Below, one piece after another: positions 7,429 to 15,653 of a stretch of DNA of 45,089 bases. The stretch's first letter is position 1. Each line of letters opens with the position of its first letter. The DNA is from a virus: positions 1-45,089 of the IMG/VR virus record IMGVR_UViG_3300036830_000564. One strand, 5' to 3'. A model generated the notes under the pieces. The model saw only the letters and a list, made by a program, of their open reading frames with translations. It was not told where the DNA came from and made no database searches. The translations under genes and the position numbers were made by a program.

Positions 7429-9567
7429 TTAGGCGGCCTGTTTCGTTTGAGGAAGTTTTTCGAGCCGTCGACGCGGCGTCGTCCAAGTCCCGCTGGGGCG
7501 CACCTCGGGCCTGCGAACGCCTCCCGTCGCCTTGTGCTGCGCCGCGCCAATGTCCCCGTAATTCACTGTCGCGCTCTGGTTCGCCCCGATGTTTCGCGCG
7601 CTGTCGGGGAAGCCTTTGGCTTGCACTGCGACGCCGACCGTGAAGTTGTTCGCGCCGGCATTTACGTAGCCTGGATCGACGGCCAGATCGTGCGCTCCGG
7701 CGGTGATGTTTTTGTATGCGGCACCGTTCGCGGTCGCGCCGCTCCCGAAGTTGTTGTAATCGACTGTGCTCAAGGGCTGGTTGATCTGGCCGGGGGCGGC
7801 GTTGATGCCGGCGGCCGAGTTGCCCGTGATGTTGCAGTTCATAATCGTCGCGGAAATCGTCGTCACGTTGGTAAACGTGATGCCGTTTGCATTCCCGTGA
7901 ATCGTGCAGTCAACGACGGACACCGGCATTGCACCCGTGGAAGTCAGGACGTTTATCCCGTCGCCTGCATTGCCGACGATCAGCGAATTGACTATCGAGG
8001 TCGGCGAGGCGCTGGCCGCCACGATTCCATGCCCACCGCCGCCGTGAATCCAACATCCCTGAATCCATATTCCACTACTCTGGCCGGCAGACACTCCGTC
8101 ACTCGTGCAATTGACCACTTCGCAATCCGTCAATTGAGGGTTGATCGAAGCGCTGGTCCGCAAAAACGCATTCTTGATGTTATTCGTGCCGGCCGCGTCC
8201 CCGAAGATGCAGCGATTTGCTCGGATCGTGAACACTGAACCGGCACCAGTGAAGGCGACCGCACTTGTCTTCGTTGCATTGCTGTTCGTGAATTTCAGGT
8301 TGCTCAGAGAAATGATCGAGGTCGTTAAGCTCGTATTCGTAAAGTGCCCGGCGTTCGCGGTCTGATTACAGACGATTGGATTGCTGCCGATCCCAACCAG
8401 ATTGACCGGCCCGTTTATCACGTCGCCTACGGCGAAAAATGAGACGGCGGACGTTGTCAACTGTGCGGCTGTCGCGTCTTCAGCCGTGATCGTCCAGCCC
8501 GATCCGCAGTCGGCCGTGAACAGCTTGCGGGAGTTGGCATTGTCCCACGTCTCACGCTTGCCACCGATCGCCCATGTTAGGCCCGTAGTGGTTACACCGA
8601 ACGGACCTTTGGTAGTTACGACCCATGCCCCCGACGATCCGGTGATATTGATGATCCGCGAAAATTGCTGGCCGCTGGCCGTGTTGAGCCACAACACGGC
8701 CGACCCGTCTTTGAGCACACCGCTCAGGTTGACCGCGTCCGTAATATTGACTGTTTGATTCGAATTTGGCGCGCCCGCCGTTCCGGTCAGCGCTGTCGAT
8801 GGGCCGGCCCCGCTGGCGGCCGTGTCGCTTCCCGTCGATGAATTAAATGAGATTGTCGGAAGATTCTGGAAAATCAGGCTGATCGTCTGACAGCCCCACG
8901 TGTTACTCGTGATCGTCCAGGCTGGGTTCGCGGGCGACGTCGTGACGTTGCTCCAAGCGCCCTCGATCGCCTCGGCACTGGCTCCCACCGTTCCCAATGA
9001 GTTGAGCGCGGTGTAACCGATGGGGACGACCAGGCCCCCGACTGTCGCCGTCGTGCTGAACACAGAGACGACCAGTTCGCCGGGATTTGTGAGCGTCACA
9101 TTGCCGCTGGCCGGCGACGTCGACGTGCCGGTCGCGCTCGCCGAATTATCGACCAATGCCGAAGTCAGCAGGCCGCTTCCGGCAATCTCGACGGCCATAA
9201 TTGCGGCGACGCAGCTCGTTGCGCCGGAATTAAATTGCGCAGTTACGGTATGGGTCGCGGCCCCCGTGATGTTTGCGCTGACGAACACCGCTCGATTCTT
9301 TGTCCCGCTCCAGTTCGTCAAAGAGCCAACTTGCGTCCAGGTATTGGAGCCCGTGTCGGCCGAGATCGCGACGCTCGTCGGATTGGTCGCAGTCTCGACA
9401 ATGACCAACAACGCATCGCCGCTTGTCGTCGTCCCCAGCGACGTGCTGGTGATCGCCGTCGCCGCAGGGGCGGTTTTGGTTGTGCTATTGACCACATACG
9501 GCACCATCGCCGAGGCGTTGGACGCGAGCAGCAACCAGCAAATCGCAGCAATCACAAATCGTTTCAT
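7429..9567 (-). CDS. Signal-peptide-bearing beta-helix protein in the tail operon
   Basis: The frame extends to 9744, but ATG 9567 gives a classic signal peptide (MKRF, hydrophobic core, cleavage after ASNASA) and overlaps the preceding stop by one base (TAATG). The 712-aa product is Thr/Ser/Asn/Gly-rich. Its C-terminal third has parallel beta-helix ladder features: repeated short turns with ANGITFTNV, NCNITGNSAAG and VDCTIHGN, as in pectate-lyase-like and tailspike folds. The middle contains beta-sandwich-like segments. Such proteins bind or degrade polysaccharide; no catalytic residues can be assigned. A Sec signal on a protein encoded among virion genes is odd. It may be an exported adhesin or a structural protein whose apparent signal is coincidental. 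Confidence 0.7.
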   Translation of the reverse strand: MKRFVIAAICWLLLASNASAMVPYVVNSTTKTAPAATAITSTSLGTTTSGDALLVIVETATNPTSVAISADTGSNTWTQVGSLTNWSGTKNRAVFVSANITGAATHTVTAQFNSGATSCVAAIMAVEIAGSGLLTSALVDNSASATGTSTSPASGNVTLTNPGELVVSVFSTTATVGGLVVPIGYTALNSLGTVGASAEAIEGAWSNVTTSPANPAWTITSNTWGCQTISLIFQNLPTISFNSSTGSDTAASGAGPSTALTGTAGAPNSNQTVNITDAVNLSGVLKDGSAVLWLNTASGQQFSRIINITGSSGAWVVTTKGPFGVTTTGLTWAIGGKRETWDNANSRKLFTADCGSGWTITAEDATAAQLTTSAVSFFAVGDVINGPVNLVGIGSNPIVCNQTANAGHFTNTSLTTSIISLSNLKFTNSNATKTSAVAFTGAGSVFTIRANRCIFGDAAGTNNIKNAFLRTSASINPQLTDCEVVNCTSDGVSAGQSSGIWIQGCWIHGGGGHGIVAASASPTSIVNSLIVGNAGDGINVLTSTGAMPVSVVDCTIHGNANGITFTNVTTISATIMNCNITGNSAAGINAAPGQINQPLSTVDYNNFGSGATANGAAYKNITAGAHDLAVDPGYVNAGANNFTVGVAVQAKGFPDSARNIGANQSATVNYGDIGAAQHKATGGVRRPEVRPSGTWTTPRRRLEKLPQTKQAA

Positions 9568-9926
9568 TATTGATCGTCCAAGACCTGGGCCATGGCACTC
9601 AAAGTAATTCCGCCGGCGTCCGGCAGGAGAAGCGTCTTCAGCTGCGAACCGTCGCCGCCGGTGCAGCTCGCGCCCAGCATCAGAGGCCCAGATGACGGCC
9701 CCTGCCACGGCTGATCGAAACAGCCGCCCGGGACCGCCTCCCATGTGACGCCATCGGCACTCTGATAAACCTGGGCGTTGAGCGTCTTAGACGAGGCCAG
9801 ATCATCGGCGTCGACGTCGAGTGTCAGATACACCTGGCGGCAGCCGGGGGGCAGCGTGATCGGATCGGTCCATGTGGGGGACGTGATCGTTCGCGAAGTC
9901 AAAACGGATTGCTCTAACAGAATCAT
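9567..9926 (-). CDS. Putative tail/surface protein, 119 aa
   Basis: A 119-aa beta-rich protein, probably a small virion accessory. Features seen: TDPITLPPGCRQVYLTLDVDAD, then NAQVYQSADGVTWEAVPGG, which resemble a beta-sandwich domain like those phage proteins use for surface contacts. It is locked into the operon, overlapping the glycosyltransferase stop by four bases (ATGA) and the following signal-peptide gene by one base. No family assigned. Confidence 0.5.
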   Translation of the reverse strand: MILLEQSVLTSRTITSPTWTDPITLPPGCRQVYLTLDVDADDLASSKTLNAQVYQSADGVTWEAVPGGCFDQPWQGPSSGPLMLGASCTGGDGSQLKTLLLPDAGGITLSAMAQVLDDQ

Positions 9927-11239
9927 TCATCATCCTCCCGCCGGCCGGCGAACTGTTGTTGCAACTGCTGCATCAGGGCTGGCTTGTCCCGCAGCGCTGA
10001 ATCGGTCCATGCCCACAAGCCGTTGGCATCAATCTCGATGTCGGTCGTAGGCTCGAATTGGTTTTTGATCAGGTCAAACCACCTGGTGTGGTAGGCCCTG
10101 TTGCGCGGGGAGCCGTGGTAGAGATGCAGCAGCGAACCGGGGAGATAACCCACGGCGCCTTTCACCCGCGAGTGAACTGCGCTGGCCCAGGCGTCGATCG
10201 ACTTCGCCCAGGCCGGCGAGAGACTCGTCAGCCAGGGGCGGCGGCCGGTCATCGCCCACGATTGGAAAATGTCCCCGCAGCCGACGATGATGTCGTCGCG
10301 GAAGCCGTAGGTCCGCAGCCAGCCGCCAGGCTGGGCGCGGGCGGCCCAGGCGTAGCCCGGACAACCGTCGACGCCGTTGGCCTGCACCAATTTGCCTGCC
10401 AGCCACTTGGCGGCCAGCGATTCGCCGATATGTTCGAGTCGGCCGTTCGCCCGCAGGTGATAGATGTCCCGGAACGGCTGGACGGCTTCATTCGTTTCGA
10501 GCGCCTGGCGGATCTGATCGGCCCAATCTGGATTGGGGAAAATGACGTCCGAATCGAACACGCACACGGCGTCAATGTCCGAGTCCCATTCCGGGAGCTT
10601 GGCGAGCAGCAGATTGAGCAACCGCTCTTTTTGCCACAGCATGTTCCGCGCACGGCTGCCGCGCAATTGCAGGACGCGCGTCGCCTCACCGTGATAATCG
10701 CCGCGGCTGTCGGAATCGGGGCAGAGAACCGTGAAGGGATCATCGTCGAGGGCCAGTTCGGCGACGTAGAGCGGGAGGCCCGCGTCTGCAATGCCGTCCG
10801 CGAACCGTTTGAAATTTTCGGCGGGGGCGTGGTATCCCATCGGGTTGTAGCGCGTGGTGATGACGGCCAGCTTTTTGACCGTGAACGGCTCGGCGATCGC
10901 TACGACGCGGTCGGGGCAGCCGCGGCAGGTGCGGACGCCGGGGACTGTCTTGCCGATGCAGCATTCGCCGTGCGTGGCGCACGACAATACGTTCAGTTGC
11001 ACGTTGCCCTGACAGCTCGGGCAACCTTGTTGGCGGATCTTCGCCCCGCGGTGGGTGCAGGGCATCGAATCGTCGCACTGCGGGGCCGGCGGAGCGGACG
11101 AACGCCGCGGCGCGGTGCGCGGCGATTTGCCGCACCGATGGTGCTGCGCCTGGAGGGGGTCGGCGATCACGGCCCCGCACGTGCGGCAGGCATGGCCATT
11201 ATCGACGGCGTCGAAGATTGTGACGGGCATGTGACTCAC
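9923..11239 (-). CDS. GT-A type glycosyltransferase with N-terminal Cys-rich zinc domain
   Basis: A 438-aa protein in two parts. Residues 1-115 are Cys-rich, with clusters CRTCG (18-22), CPSCQG (73-78), CATHGECC (87-94) and CRGCPD (105-110), probably binding zinc. From about 123 the sequence looks like a GT-A nucleotide-sugar transferase: VKKLAVITTRYNP, then the acidic metal-binding motif FDSDV (228-232, DxD), then a C-terminal region with aromatic and acidic patches (LHLYHGSPRNRAYHTRWF). A DxD enzyme uses a divalent cation and a sugar nucleotide to glycosylate an acceptor. The acceptor may be a virion or exported protein encoded next to it. Start ATG 11239 overlaps the previous stop by four bases. 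Confidence 0.75.
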   Translation of the reverse strand: MSHMPVTIFDAVDNGHACRTCGAVIADPLQAQHHRCGKSPRTAPRRSSAPPAPQCDDSMPCTHRGAKIRQQGCPSCQGNVQLNVLSCATHGECCIGKTVPGVRTCRGCPDRVVAIAEPFTVKKLAVITTRYNPMGYHAPAENFKRFADGIADAGLPLYVAELALDDDPFTVLCPDSDSRGDYHGEATRVLQLRGSRARNMLWQKERLLNLLLAKLPEWDSDIDAVCVFDSDVIFPNPDWADQIRQALETNEAVQPFRDIYHLRANGRLEHIGESLAAKWLAGKLVQANGVDGCPGYAWAARAQPGGWLRTYGFRDDIIVGCGDIFQSWAMTGRRPWLTSLSPAWAKSIDAWASAVHSRVKGAVGYLPGSLLHLYHGSPRNRAYHTRWFDLIKNQFEPTTDIEIDANGLWAWTDSALRDKPALMQQLQQQFAGRREDDE

Positions 11240-12747
11240 GGCGTGTAACAGAGGAGCGTGGGTTTAGTTAAGCCGCCTTCGCCGAGCAGGGTCTCGATCG
11301 TCGACCAGATCGGATTGGAATCGTCGGTGGCCACGGAACACGAGCAGCCGGGGGCGGGTGAGCCCACGGGCTCGATCGTAAAGTCCGGGTCGCCAGGGAT
11401 GACCCAGTAGCAGCACGTGCAGGCAGACGGGTCGCACGATTCGTAGCCGGAGTCGGTCTCGGAAATCGGATTGCCGTCGGCATCGAGAATGAGATTGCCG
11501 TCGATGTCGACCAGGAAGCGGGCCGGGCTGATCGTCGTCGTCGCCGGGGCGCCGTCGATGCCGCCGTTGTCCGTCAGCGTAAACGTGTTGTCGCCGTCGC
11601 AATTGAAATCAGCCAGAGGCAGCGAATAGGTCGCCGTCTCGCTCCCGGCCTCGGCATTCGAGGTGAAGGTTAAGGTCACGTCCCCGTCGAGGGACACGGG
11701 AAAGCACAGACCCAGCACAAGATTGTCTTCCCCGGCCCCTGGCCCACCGTCGAGCACCGGGCCCCACTTCCAACAGCAACCTTCGATGATCCCGATCAAG
11801 GTCTTGGTGCCCTGGAACGCGTCGTCGCCAGCCGGGAAACACTCGACGGGCAGCGTCGAGGTCCAGCCCTTCGATACGCCGTCAGGACAATGCGCCGGAC
11901 AACCTGCGCCGCCGCCCGATCCCGATCCGGTCTGAATCACGACGTCAGCGAACTGCGGCGGCTGAATGCAGATTTCGCGCGGCAGTGTGGCACACGGCGG
12001 GGGAAAGTAATTGTTGCAGACGAGATCAAAGCAATTGGTGCACCAGCAACAGAAGCCGGGGCTCTTCCACGCCGCCAGCGGCGTCGCGCCGTCGAGCAAT
12101 TGGAGCTCCGCGCTGACTTGATCCACGGCCTGCGTGATCGTCAGCGTCCAGACGAAGGTACGAGCGTCGGAAGTGAAGGGTTCCGAATTCCAAATGCAGG
12201 TCGTGTTGTTGGAATCGGCGGCGTCGAAGAACAGCGGCTGCTCGCCGCCGACGCTGGCGTCGCCGCAGCCGATCGCCGGCAAGTACAGCACCCACGGATC
12301 GGCCGTGCAGGGGCACACGCCGCACGCGCTCGATACGTCCATGCCCGGATAGATGCAGCTCGACGGGTCGGAGATGGGGCCACCCGACGCGGGAATGTCC
12401 GCCGATTCAATCCACAGCCGCCCGGCGATCATTTTGAGCCCCACGACCTGGCCGACCTTCAACAGCGCGGCCGGCAGGCTGGCGGCCAGGACCGGCGTCG
12501 TCGAGCGATCGACGGCATGCCAAGCGGCTCCCGTCCATGGATCGCCCGTCACGTCGAACAGGATCATTTCCCACAGGGAAACGGCCACGTCCCCCGCATC
12601 GCTGGCCAGCGTGGCCGAGGACGGACCGCTGACGATCCGCCCCAGGCGCAGATCGCTGGACTGCCTCGGGCTGGCGTCGCGGCCCGGGTTGAGCTGCGAG
12701 AGCTGGCGCGACAGTGAGTCGATCTGGGATTGCAGGTGATGGGACAT
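11236..12747 (-). CDS. Cysteine-rich tail-associated protein, unknown
   Basis: A 503-aa protein with 27 cysteines, many in pairs or clusters (GVCPC, FCCWCTNC, ACTCCYW, GCSCS). It begins with a short amphipathic coiled-coil-like segment (MSHHLQSQIDSLSRQLSQL) and then has a beta-rich body with many Thr, Ser, Gly and Pro residues. There is no signal peptide. The Cys pattern could be metal- or disulphide-stabilised beta domains as in extracellular adhesins; a cytoplasmic phage protein this Cys-rich would be unusual. It lies between the hub gene and the glycosyltransferase, with ATGA coupling downstream, so it is probably a tail tip or host contact component. Family unrecognised. Confidence 0.5.
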   Translation of the reverse strand: MSHHLQSQIDSLSRQLSQLNPGRDASPRQSSDLRLGRIVSGPSSATLASDAGDVAVSLWEMILFDVTGDPWTGAAWHAVDRSTTPVLAASLPAALLKVGQVVGLKMIAGRLWIESADIPASGGPISDPSSCIYPGMDVSSACGVCPCTADPWVLYLPAIGCGDASVGGEQPLFFDAADSNNTTCIWNSEPFTSDARTFVWTLTITQAVDQVSAELQLLDGATPLAAWKSPGFCCWCTNCFDLVCNNYFPPPCATLPREICIQPPQFADVVIQTGSGSGGGAGCPAHCPDGVSKGWTSTLPVECFPAGDDAFQGTKTLIGIIEGCCWKWGPVLDGGPGAGEDNLVLGLCFPVSLDGDVTLTFTSNAEAGSETATYSLPLADFNCDGDNTFTLTDNGGIDGAPATTTISPARFLVDIDGNLILDADGNPISETDSGYESCDPSACTCCYWVIPGDPDFTIEPVGSPAPGCSCSVATDDSNPIWSTIETLLGEGGLTKPTLLCYTP

Positions 12748-12750
12748 GAA

Positions 12751-15222
12751 TTATTCGCCCGCGACGGCGAACTCCAAGTCGGCGAACGAAGTTTGAAACG
12801 TGGTCTTCCCGGCCGTGAAATCGTAAGTGATGCCGGTGATCGGCGTGTTGACGTTCGACAATTGGTAATTGGGGCCGACGTCGGTAATCAGCCAGCCCAG
12901 CTTGACGACTTCCTTGATCTGTTTGACGGCGATCTCCAGCGTTTGGCGGGTGCGTCCATACCACTGCGCGGCGGAGGTGGCAATCGCTTCCAGCCGCGGC
13001 CGGTCGTCGCGCACGAAGCCGCCGAAATTGGTCAGGGTCGGCGTGGCATTCGTGATGGCCACGACGGTCCAGGGCAGCACGTAATCCAGCCGGGCGTCGG
13101 GGACGTTGATGTAATGCACGCGCTCGATCTGGCCGTCCTCGCCCCCGCCGTTGACCTCGGCCGACACGGACAGCCGCGTTTGCAGCCTGAGAGTAAGCGT
13201 CGCGAAAAAGTCGGTGAAGTCCTGGGCGCACAGGCCAGGGTTTTGGGCGGGGTCGTCCTGGGGGTCCGTGTCGCCAGCGGCGCCGGCGAAAGCTGTTTTG
13301 GCCAGCACGGTTTGCATGGCTCCGGCCACGTTCAGATCGAAGGCCGGCCGATGGTCCAGGACCCGGGCCGAGACGCTCCACTTGCAGGGAAAATCCTCGT
13401 CGACGGCGTTTTCATTGAGCTTGTCGAGCAGCTCGTACCGCTGAATGTCGCCGTCCAATTTTGTGGCTACAAAAAAGAAGGGCTTGAGGAACTCGTAATT
13501 CGGCTGGCCGTCGTCGTCAAAAGCGGTCGTGCCGTCGTCGAACGTGCCGTCGATGATCTTGGACCCCGAATAGTCGGACCGATCTTTGAAGGGCAGTTTG
13601 GGTTCGATCCGCACGCCGCGGACCCACAGCGGCTCGGTGTCGTGGCCGGCCACGTAGTTGTCAGCGAAAACGCCACCGTTGTGCACGTCCTTGAAGCCGC
13701 CCGTGTCGATCCGGGGCGCGATCGCGTAATTCTGGCCAAGACTGGTGACGACGTTTTGCGGCGCGCCGTTGACGTTCACGAACTGCGGCCACGCCGGGTT
13801 GAGGCGGAAGCGGCGATACACGTGCTTGAGCTGATCGGTTGCGCGAAAACGCCGGTTGCGGCGATATTTGTCGTCGGCCTCGAGGGCGGCGTAATCGGCG
13901 TCGGCACTGGCCGCGTCTTTGTACTTTTGCTCGTCCGCGCTGGACCAGTCGGGCTGGATCGCGAGGGACGACGAGGCGAAGGGCAGCGTGGCCGTACTCG
14001 TGCGAAACGCGCCCAGGGCCACGACGCGGTCGAATTGCTGGCTGATCGAATTGGTCAGCGTCACCTCGACGTCGAACGCGTTTTCGAAGTCGAGCTGTTT
14101 CAGATCCGGATTGGCGGCGATCTCGCCTTCCTCGACCGTCAGCGGCGCGTCGAGAAAGGTAAACACGTGCAGCGTGGCGATGCCGGGTACCGGCTCCTCT
14201 TCGCCATCCTCTTCCGCTTCGGTTTCGCCTTCGTCCTCGTCGAGGTCCTCTTCCTCGTCGTCGTCCTCGCCTTCGGCCTCGGCGTAGGTCACATACCACG
14301 AGACGCCCCGTTTGCGGTTGATCAGATCATCCAGGACCTGTTTGACGGTCCGCGAATCGGTTTTGATTGTGACGTCGTACCAACCCAGGGCGGCCGGGTC
14401 GGCGTCCAGCTCCCAGGCGCACAGTGGCTCGCCCGACGCGTCCGCCGGCTGATGGTAGTTCAGCAGGTGCAGGGCGGCCTCATACGCGTCCCAAAGGTTC
14501 CCGCCCTGGGGCGTTTCCGAAAAGATGTGCGAATCGGTGCCGCTGTCGACGTCGCGGGACATGTTGCCGCGGTCGTCATATTCGGCCTGGGGATGGCCGT
14601 TGAACGACAGCCCCTGGGCGATCTTGACGGCCGTGTTGCCGGCGTCCAGCGCATCCTCGGATGGGACGTTGACCACAGCCTGCATGATCGTGGTCAATTC
14701 GAGCAGCCGGGCCAGACCGAAGGCCGTGAATTCCTGCGTGCCGCGCGGGTTGCCGGCGTCTTCCGGTTCCCCGTCCTCGTCTTCGGCCTCTTCCTCCTCG
14801 TCCTCTTCCTCGGCGCCAGCTTCCTGGTCGGCCACGCTCCCCAGGGGCTTGCGGCCGTCGGTCTCGATCACGCCGTACCATAGCAGGTCCTCGCCGTCCT
14901 CGGCCGCGTCGGCGATCACGACTTTACAGAACTTGCCGAGCAGATCGAGCGGGTTGAATTGCACCAGATCGTCGTCGGGGGGCTCGTCCTCGGAATCGTT
15001 TTCGCGAGTGATCGGGCCGTAATGGTACGACAGCCGGCACTCGTCGATCTGCGGCGAGGCCACGACTTTGAGCGAATCGCAATACAGGAACTCCACGACT
15101 TCCCAAGGGCCGGCCAGCGTGGCGGCCGTGAACACGGTCGAGCGCGGGAAATCGGCGAGGACCTCGTCGCCCGTTTCGACCAGGTCCACGTCCCGCTGGC
15201 TGAGATCGATGGGAGTCGTCAT
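12751..15222 (-). CDS. Large tail hub/baseplate-like protein with two acidic inserts
   Basis: The frame runs to 15249; I start at ATG 15222, overlapping the upstream stop by four bases. The 823-aa product looks like a tail-tip hub: beta-strand-rich N-terminus with charged turns, a long middle, and a C-terminal region with recurrent beta motifs (LSNVNTPITGITYDFTAGKTTF at the end). Residues about 137-155 and about 316-343 are almost wholly Asp/Glu, flexible acidic loops that could bind cations or nucleic acid mimics. Position downstream of the tape measure matches the hub/distal-tail slot in siphoviruses. No enzymatic domain is seen. Confident as a structural protein, less so about the hub role. 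Confidence 0.6.
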   Translation of the reverse strand: MTTPIDLSQRDVDLVETGDEVLADFPRSTVFTAATLAGPWEVVEFLYCDSLKVVASPQIDECRLSYHYGPITRENDSEDEPPDDDLVQFNPLDLLGKFCKVVIADAAEDGEDLLWYGVIETDGRKPLGSVADQEAGAEEEDEEEEAEDEDGEPEDAGNPRGTQEFTAFGLARLLELTTIMQAVVNVPSEDALDAGNTAVKIAQGLSFNGHPQAEYDDRGNMSRDVDSGTDSHIFSETPQGGNLWDAYEAALHLLNYHQPADASGEPLCAWELDADPAALGWYDVTIKTDSRTVKQVLDDLINRKRGVSWYVTYAEAEGEDDDEEEDLDEDEGETEAEEDGEEEPVPGIATLHVFTFLDAPLTVEEGEIAANPDLKQLDFENAFDVEVTLTNSISQQFDRVVALGAFRTSTATLPFASSSLAIQPDWSSADEQKYKDAASADADYAALEADDKYRRNRRFRATDQLKHVYRRFRLNPAWPQFVNVNGAPQNVVTSLGQNYAIAPRIDTGGFKDVHNGGVFADNYVAGHDTEPLWVRGVRIEPKLPFKDRSDYSGSKIIDGTFDDGTTAFDDDGQPNYEFLKPFFFVATKLDGDIQRYELLDKLNENAVDEDFPCKWSVSARVLDHRPAFDLNVAGAMQTVLAKTAFAGAAGDTDPQDDPAQNPGLCAQDFTDFFATLTLRLQTRLSVSAEVNGGGEDGQIERVHYINVPDARLDYVLPWTVVAITNATPTLTNFGGFVRDDRPRLEAIATSAAQWYGRTRQTLEIAVKQIKEVVKLGWLITDVGPNYQLSNVNTPITGITYDFTAGKTTFQTSFADLEFAVAGE

Positions 15223-15653
15223 GAGGCCGGCACCGCAATCAGGGTCCACAGCGCTTCGACCAGGAACCCGTAACCCTGAGTGACGAAGCCGCCGGTCATG
15301 GCTGAGAGGCGTTTGATTTGGGTGACCGAGACGTCGGTCACCAGGTATTGGCAGCCGTGCTGATCGCGGTAGTTGACGTCGGCCCAGATCAGCGTGAACC
15401 GTTTCCGGCCGATCATGTCGTCATAGCCCTGTTGCGCGCTCTGGGCCTTGGCCATCGTCGAATAGTCGGAGGTCGAACGATATTGGAACGGCTTGCCCCG
15501 CTCGCCGGTCCGCATCAGGCCGGTGCCGTTGACCCCCTCGCGGTCGATGGCGCGGACCTGGGGCGAACACAGGGCCGGCGGGGCGGCCGGATTGTCGAAC
15601 CGGGCAAACGTCAGAAACGTATAGTCGCCGAGTTGGAAAGTCGGGAGGGACAT
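15219..15653 (-). CDS. Tail protein, 144 aa
   Basis: A 144-aa protein with features of a distal-tail or tail-tip component: TFLTFARFDNPAAPPALCSP, then basic beta segments (GRKRFTLIWADVNYRDQHG) and a compact C-terminus. It starts immediately after the tape measure stop (15654) and overlaps the hub start (ATGA), so all three are coupled. The position after the tape measure suggests a distal tail role; sequence alone does not prove it. Confidence 0.5.
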   Translation of the reverse strand: MSLPTFQLGDYTFLTFARFDNPAAPPALCSPQVRAIDREGVNGTGLMRTGERGKPFQYRSTSDYSTMAKAQSAQQGYDDMIGRKRFTLIWADVNYRDQHGCQYLVTDVSVTQIKRLSAMTGGFVTQGYGFLVEALWTLIAVPAS

